A stretch of DNA of 64,000 nt from Flavobacterium algicola (GTDB lineage: Bacteria; Bacteroidota; Bacteroidia; Flavobacteriales; Flavobacteriaceae): positions 868,001-932,000 of the forward strand of contig NZ_JAJTUT010000002.1 of NCBI RefSeq assembly GCF_022399565.1, written 5' to 3'. This document shows, one piece after another, positions 62,014 through 64,000 of the stretch. The notes beneath the pieces were generated by a model. It was not told the origin of the DNA. It saw only the letters and a program-made list of their open reading frames with translations, and did not search any database. The position numbers and the translations under genes were made by a program. Each line of letters starts with the position of its first letter. Position 1 is the first letter of the stretch.

Positions 62014-63094
62014 TACGTAATAAAAATATACCTAAGAATCCAAAAACAAAATTTGGAAACCATACGGCAATAAATGGTGAAAAAGTAGTTTTCTCTGCTA
62101 TTACTCCAAAGACTTTATCAAAAAACACAAATCCAAATGCAATTGCAATTCCTATAGTTAAATTCATTCCCATTCCTCCTCTTCTCTTCATTGCAGAAAC
62201 AGAAACAGCTATTATTGTCAATATAAATGCCGATGTGGGCACACTGTATTTTTTATACAATACAACCATATAGGTATTGATATTTGACGAACCTTTTGCC
62301 TTTTCCTTGTCAATAAAAGTGTTCAACTTATCCAAAGTTAACGTTTCGGCTATATAAACAACCGGTGTTAAATCCTCTAAATCGAAACTCAACTTTGCTT
62401 TTTTATCTGGAGCTTTTTCTATGATATCCCCAAACTCTCCTATTGTTCTCTTTTTGTAGTCATACATAGTATAAGTACTATCGGCAGCATTCCACTGAAT
62501 TCTGCTAGCAGTAATCTTCGAAACCATTTTTTCTTTATCGAATTTTTCAATAGAAAAATTGAAAGCTGTTTTTGAGTAAGAATTAAAGCTGTTGACATAC
62601 AAAAACTCATTGTCATTAATCTGCCTATACACATCAGTGTTTTCACCACGCATAAGTTGCTTCCCGTTGGTCTTAAGATAAGTGTACCTAAAATTATTAA
62701 AACCTTCACTAGAAACAGGAACGACAAAGAATCCCATTATAAGAACAAATACCGATACGATGGTCGCCCCTATGATATAAGGTCTTAAAAATCGGGTAAA
62801 TGATATTCCAGAACTCAAAATTGCGATAATTTCTGTATTGTTAGCTAATTTAGATGTAAACCATATGATAGATAAAAACAAAAATATCGGAAAAAGTGCA
62901 TTGGCAAAATAAACTGTGAAATGGTAATAATACACCGCAATTTTAAGAAAGGGCACCTTGTTTTCAATCATGAAATTAATCTTCTCTGACACATCAACGA
63001 TGATTCCGATAGGAACGAACATCGCCAACATAGACACAAAAGTGGCTAAATATCTCTTTAAAATGTACTTGTCTAGTATTGTTAAAATTGCCAT
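62000..63094 (-). CDS. LptF/LptG-family permease of the LPS export system
   Basis: This 364-residue inner-membrane permease has six helices, three on each side of a periplasmic jellyroll (about 120-260, with LKTNGKQLMRGENTDVYRQI). The N-terminal ILDKYILKRYLATF and the C-terminal VSVSAMKRRGGMGMNLTIGIAIAFGFVFFDKV, read in pieces, are typical of LptG. With LptB it would drive lipopolysaccharide to the LptC/A bridge. It follows tgt by 15 bp, the standard Bacteroidota arrangement. Confidence 0.93.
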   Translation of the reverse strand: MAILTILDKYILKRYLATFVSMLAMFVPIGIIVDVSEKINFMIENKVPFLKIAVYYYHFTVYFANALFPIFLFLSIIWFTSKLANNTEIIAILSSGISFTRFLRPYIIGATIVSVFVLIMGFFVVPVSSEGFNNFRYTYLKTNGKQLMRGENTDVYRQINDNEFLYVNSFNSYSKTAFNFSIEKFDKEKMVSKITASRIQWNAADSTYTMYDYKKRTIGEFGDIIEKAPDKKAKLSFDLEDLTPVVYIAETLTLDKLNTFIDKEKAKGSSNINTYMVVLYKKYSVPTSAFILTIIAVSVSAMKRRGGMGMNLTIGIAIAFGFVFFDKVFGVIAEKTTFSPFIAVWFPNFVFGFLGIFLLRNAKR

Positions 63095-63109
63095 TATCAG
63101 TTTAAAATT

Positions 63110-64000
63110 TTAAAGCCTTTGGCTCATATTCTTCACCATCATATCTTTCCAAGTTCTAAAATCACCTGCAATAATATGTTTTCTAGCCTCGCGCACCAAC
63201 CACATATAAAAACCAAGGTTATGTATTGTAGCAATTTGTTTTCCTAAGTATTCATTGGCAGCAAAAAGGTGACGCAAATAGGCTTTTGTATATTCTGTAT
63301 CAACATAGGTAATTGCCATTTCGTCAATTGGCGAAAAGTCATCTTCCCACTTTTTGTTTTTGATATTTATAGTACCATTTGCAGTAAACAACATTCCATT
63401 TCTCGCATTACGCGTCGGCATTACGCAGTCAAACATGTCGATACCTAATGCAATATTTTCCAAAATATTGATTGGAGTACCTACTCCCATCAAATAACGT
63501 GGTTTATCTTCCGGTAATATAGCAGTAACCACTTCAGTCATTGCATACATTTCCTCCGCAGGTTCCCCTACAGACAATCCACCAATAGCATTCCCTACTT
63601 GATTTGCATTGGCAATATATTCTGCTGATTTTTCTCTTAAATCTTTATAAACACTTCCTTGAATAATTGGAAAAAAATGTTGTTGATAGCCATATTTCAT
63701 TGGGAGTTTATCCAAATGAGTAATACAACGATCCAACCAACGGTGTGTCATGTTCATCGAGCGACGAGCATAATGATAATCACAAGGATAAGGTGTACAT
63801 TCATCAAATGCCATAATAATATCAGCACCAATAGTGCGCTGAATTTCCATTACATTTTCTGGTGTAAACACATGGTAAGAACCATCAATGTGAGATTTAA
63901 ATTTCACACCTTCTTCTTTTATCTTACGATTTGAAGATAATGAGTATACTTGATAACCTCCAGAATCGGTCAAAATTGGACGATCCCAGTTCATAAATTT
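63110..64000 (-). CDS. tgt: Queuine tRNA-ribosyltransferase, C-terminal part
   Basis: Only 297 codons are visible; the N-terminus lies beyond the right edge. The enzyme swaps guanine 34 for preQ1 in GUN-anticodon tRNAs. Seen are ILTDSGGYQVYSLS, MAFDECTPYP, GNAIGGLSVGEP, the nucleophile region GIDMFDCVMPTRNARNG and TIHNLGFYMWLVREA. The CxCxxC zinc site expected before AYLRHL is absent: those three positions read Ala, Thr and Asp, though the His of TIHNL remains. The frame is open to the edge. Confidence 0.95.
   Translation of the reverse strand, partial: KFMNWDRPILTDSGGYQVYSLSSNRKIKEEGVKFKSHIDGSYHVFTPENVMEIQRTIGADIIMAFDECTPYPCDYHYARRSMNMTHRWLDRCITHLDKLPMKYGYQQHFFPIIQGSVYKDLREKSAEYIANANQVGNAIGGLSVGEPAEEMYAMTEVVTAILPEDKPRYLMGVGTPINILENIALGIDMFDCVMPTRNARNGMLFTANGTINIKNKKWEDDFSPIDEMAITYVDTEYTKAYLRHLFAANEYLGKQIATIHNLGFYMWLVREARKHIIAGDFRTWKDMMVKNMSQRL

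Overview
The window is AT-rich chromosomal DNA from a Bacteroidota bacterium, most likely a Flavobacterium or close relative. The signs are flavobacterial promoters of the TTG-N20/21-TAnnTTTG type (clearest upstream of thrS, the his operon, an XRE regulator and the decarboxylase leader), many short lipoprotein or Sec signals ending in AQ or SC, TonB/CarboxypepD_reg architecture, an IF-3 lacking a normal start codon, and fused HisIE and HisB. Almost every protein is a recognisable flavobacterial housekeeping or accessory protein. No rRNA and no CRISPR array were seen; there is one tRNA-Val.

Layout. (1) 1-9991, minus strand: an exported carbohydrate-degradation cluster (partial glycosidase-like protein, kelch protein, heparinase II/III-like lyase, two FAD-dependent oxidoreductases, GH29 alpha-L-fucosidase, and an SGNH hydrolase whose catalytic blocks are in circularly permuted order). 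(2) 10447-16325: an iron/siderophore module (esterase, PepSY membrane protein, TonB-dependent receptor) with a divergent AraC regulator. (3) 16613-33572: Ca2+/H+ antiporter, tRNA-Val, ABC exporter, proline dehydrogenase, aroB, a polyamine-type block (PLP decarboxylase, deoxyhypusine-synthase-like enzyme, acidic protein), RecQ, DinB-like protein, PEP carboxylase, Lrp, an M14 peptidase and an XRE regulator. (4) 33730-42416, minus strand: a complete histidine operon hisG-D-C-B-H-A-F-IE. It is preceded by a histidine-rich leader peptide and attenuator, is interrupted between hisC and hisB by a REP-associated tyrosine transposase (RAYT) flanked by palindromes, and has repeat-like DNA in many of its gaps. 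(5) 42451-52663, minus strand: a metal-efflux operon (CzcA-type RND pump fused to a TolC domain, adaptor, ferritin-like/VIT1 protein, small membrane protein) next to a thioredoxin-ApbE-DUF4266-DUF3570 operon. (6) 52866-64000: two LTA-synthase-like phosphotransferases, the thrS-infC-rpmI-rplT operon, and a tgt-lptG-eamA operon cut by the window edge.

The most interesting items are the his attenuator with a visible antiterminator pairing, the permuted SGNH hydrolase, the RAYT with flanking palindromes inside the his operon, and 11-bp phased TTAAG direct repeats shared by the promoter regions of the metal-efflux operon and an LTA-synthase-like gene. Also notable are the apparent AUA start of infC, the loss of the zinc cysteines in Tgt, and the RND-TolC fusion that retains an internal signal-peptide-like segment. 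All identifications come from reading the sequence and from memory of the families; no database search was run.
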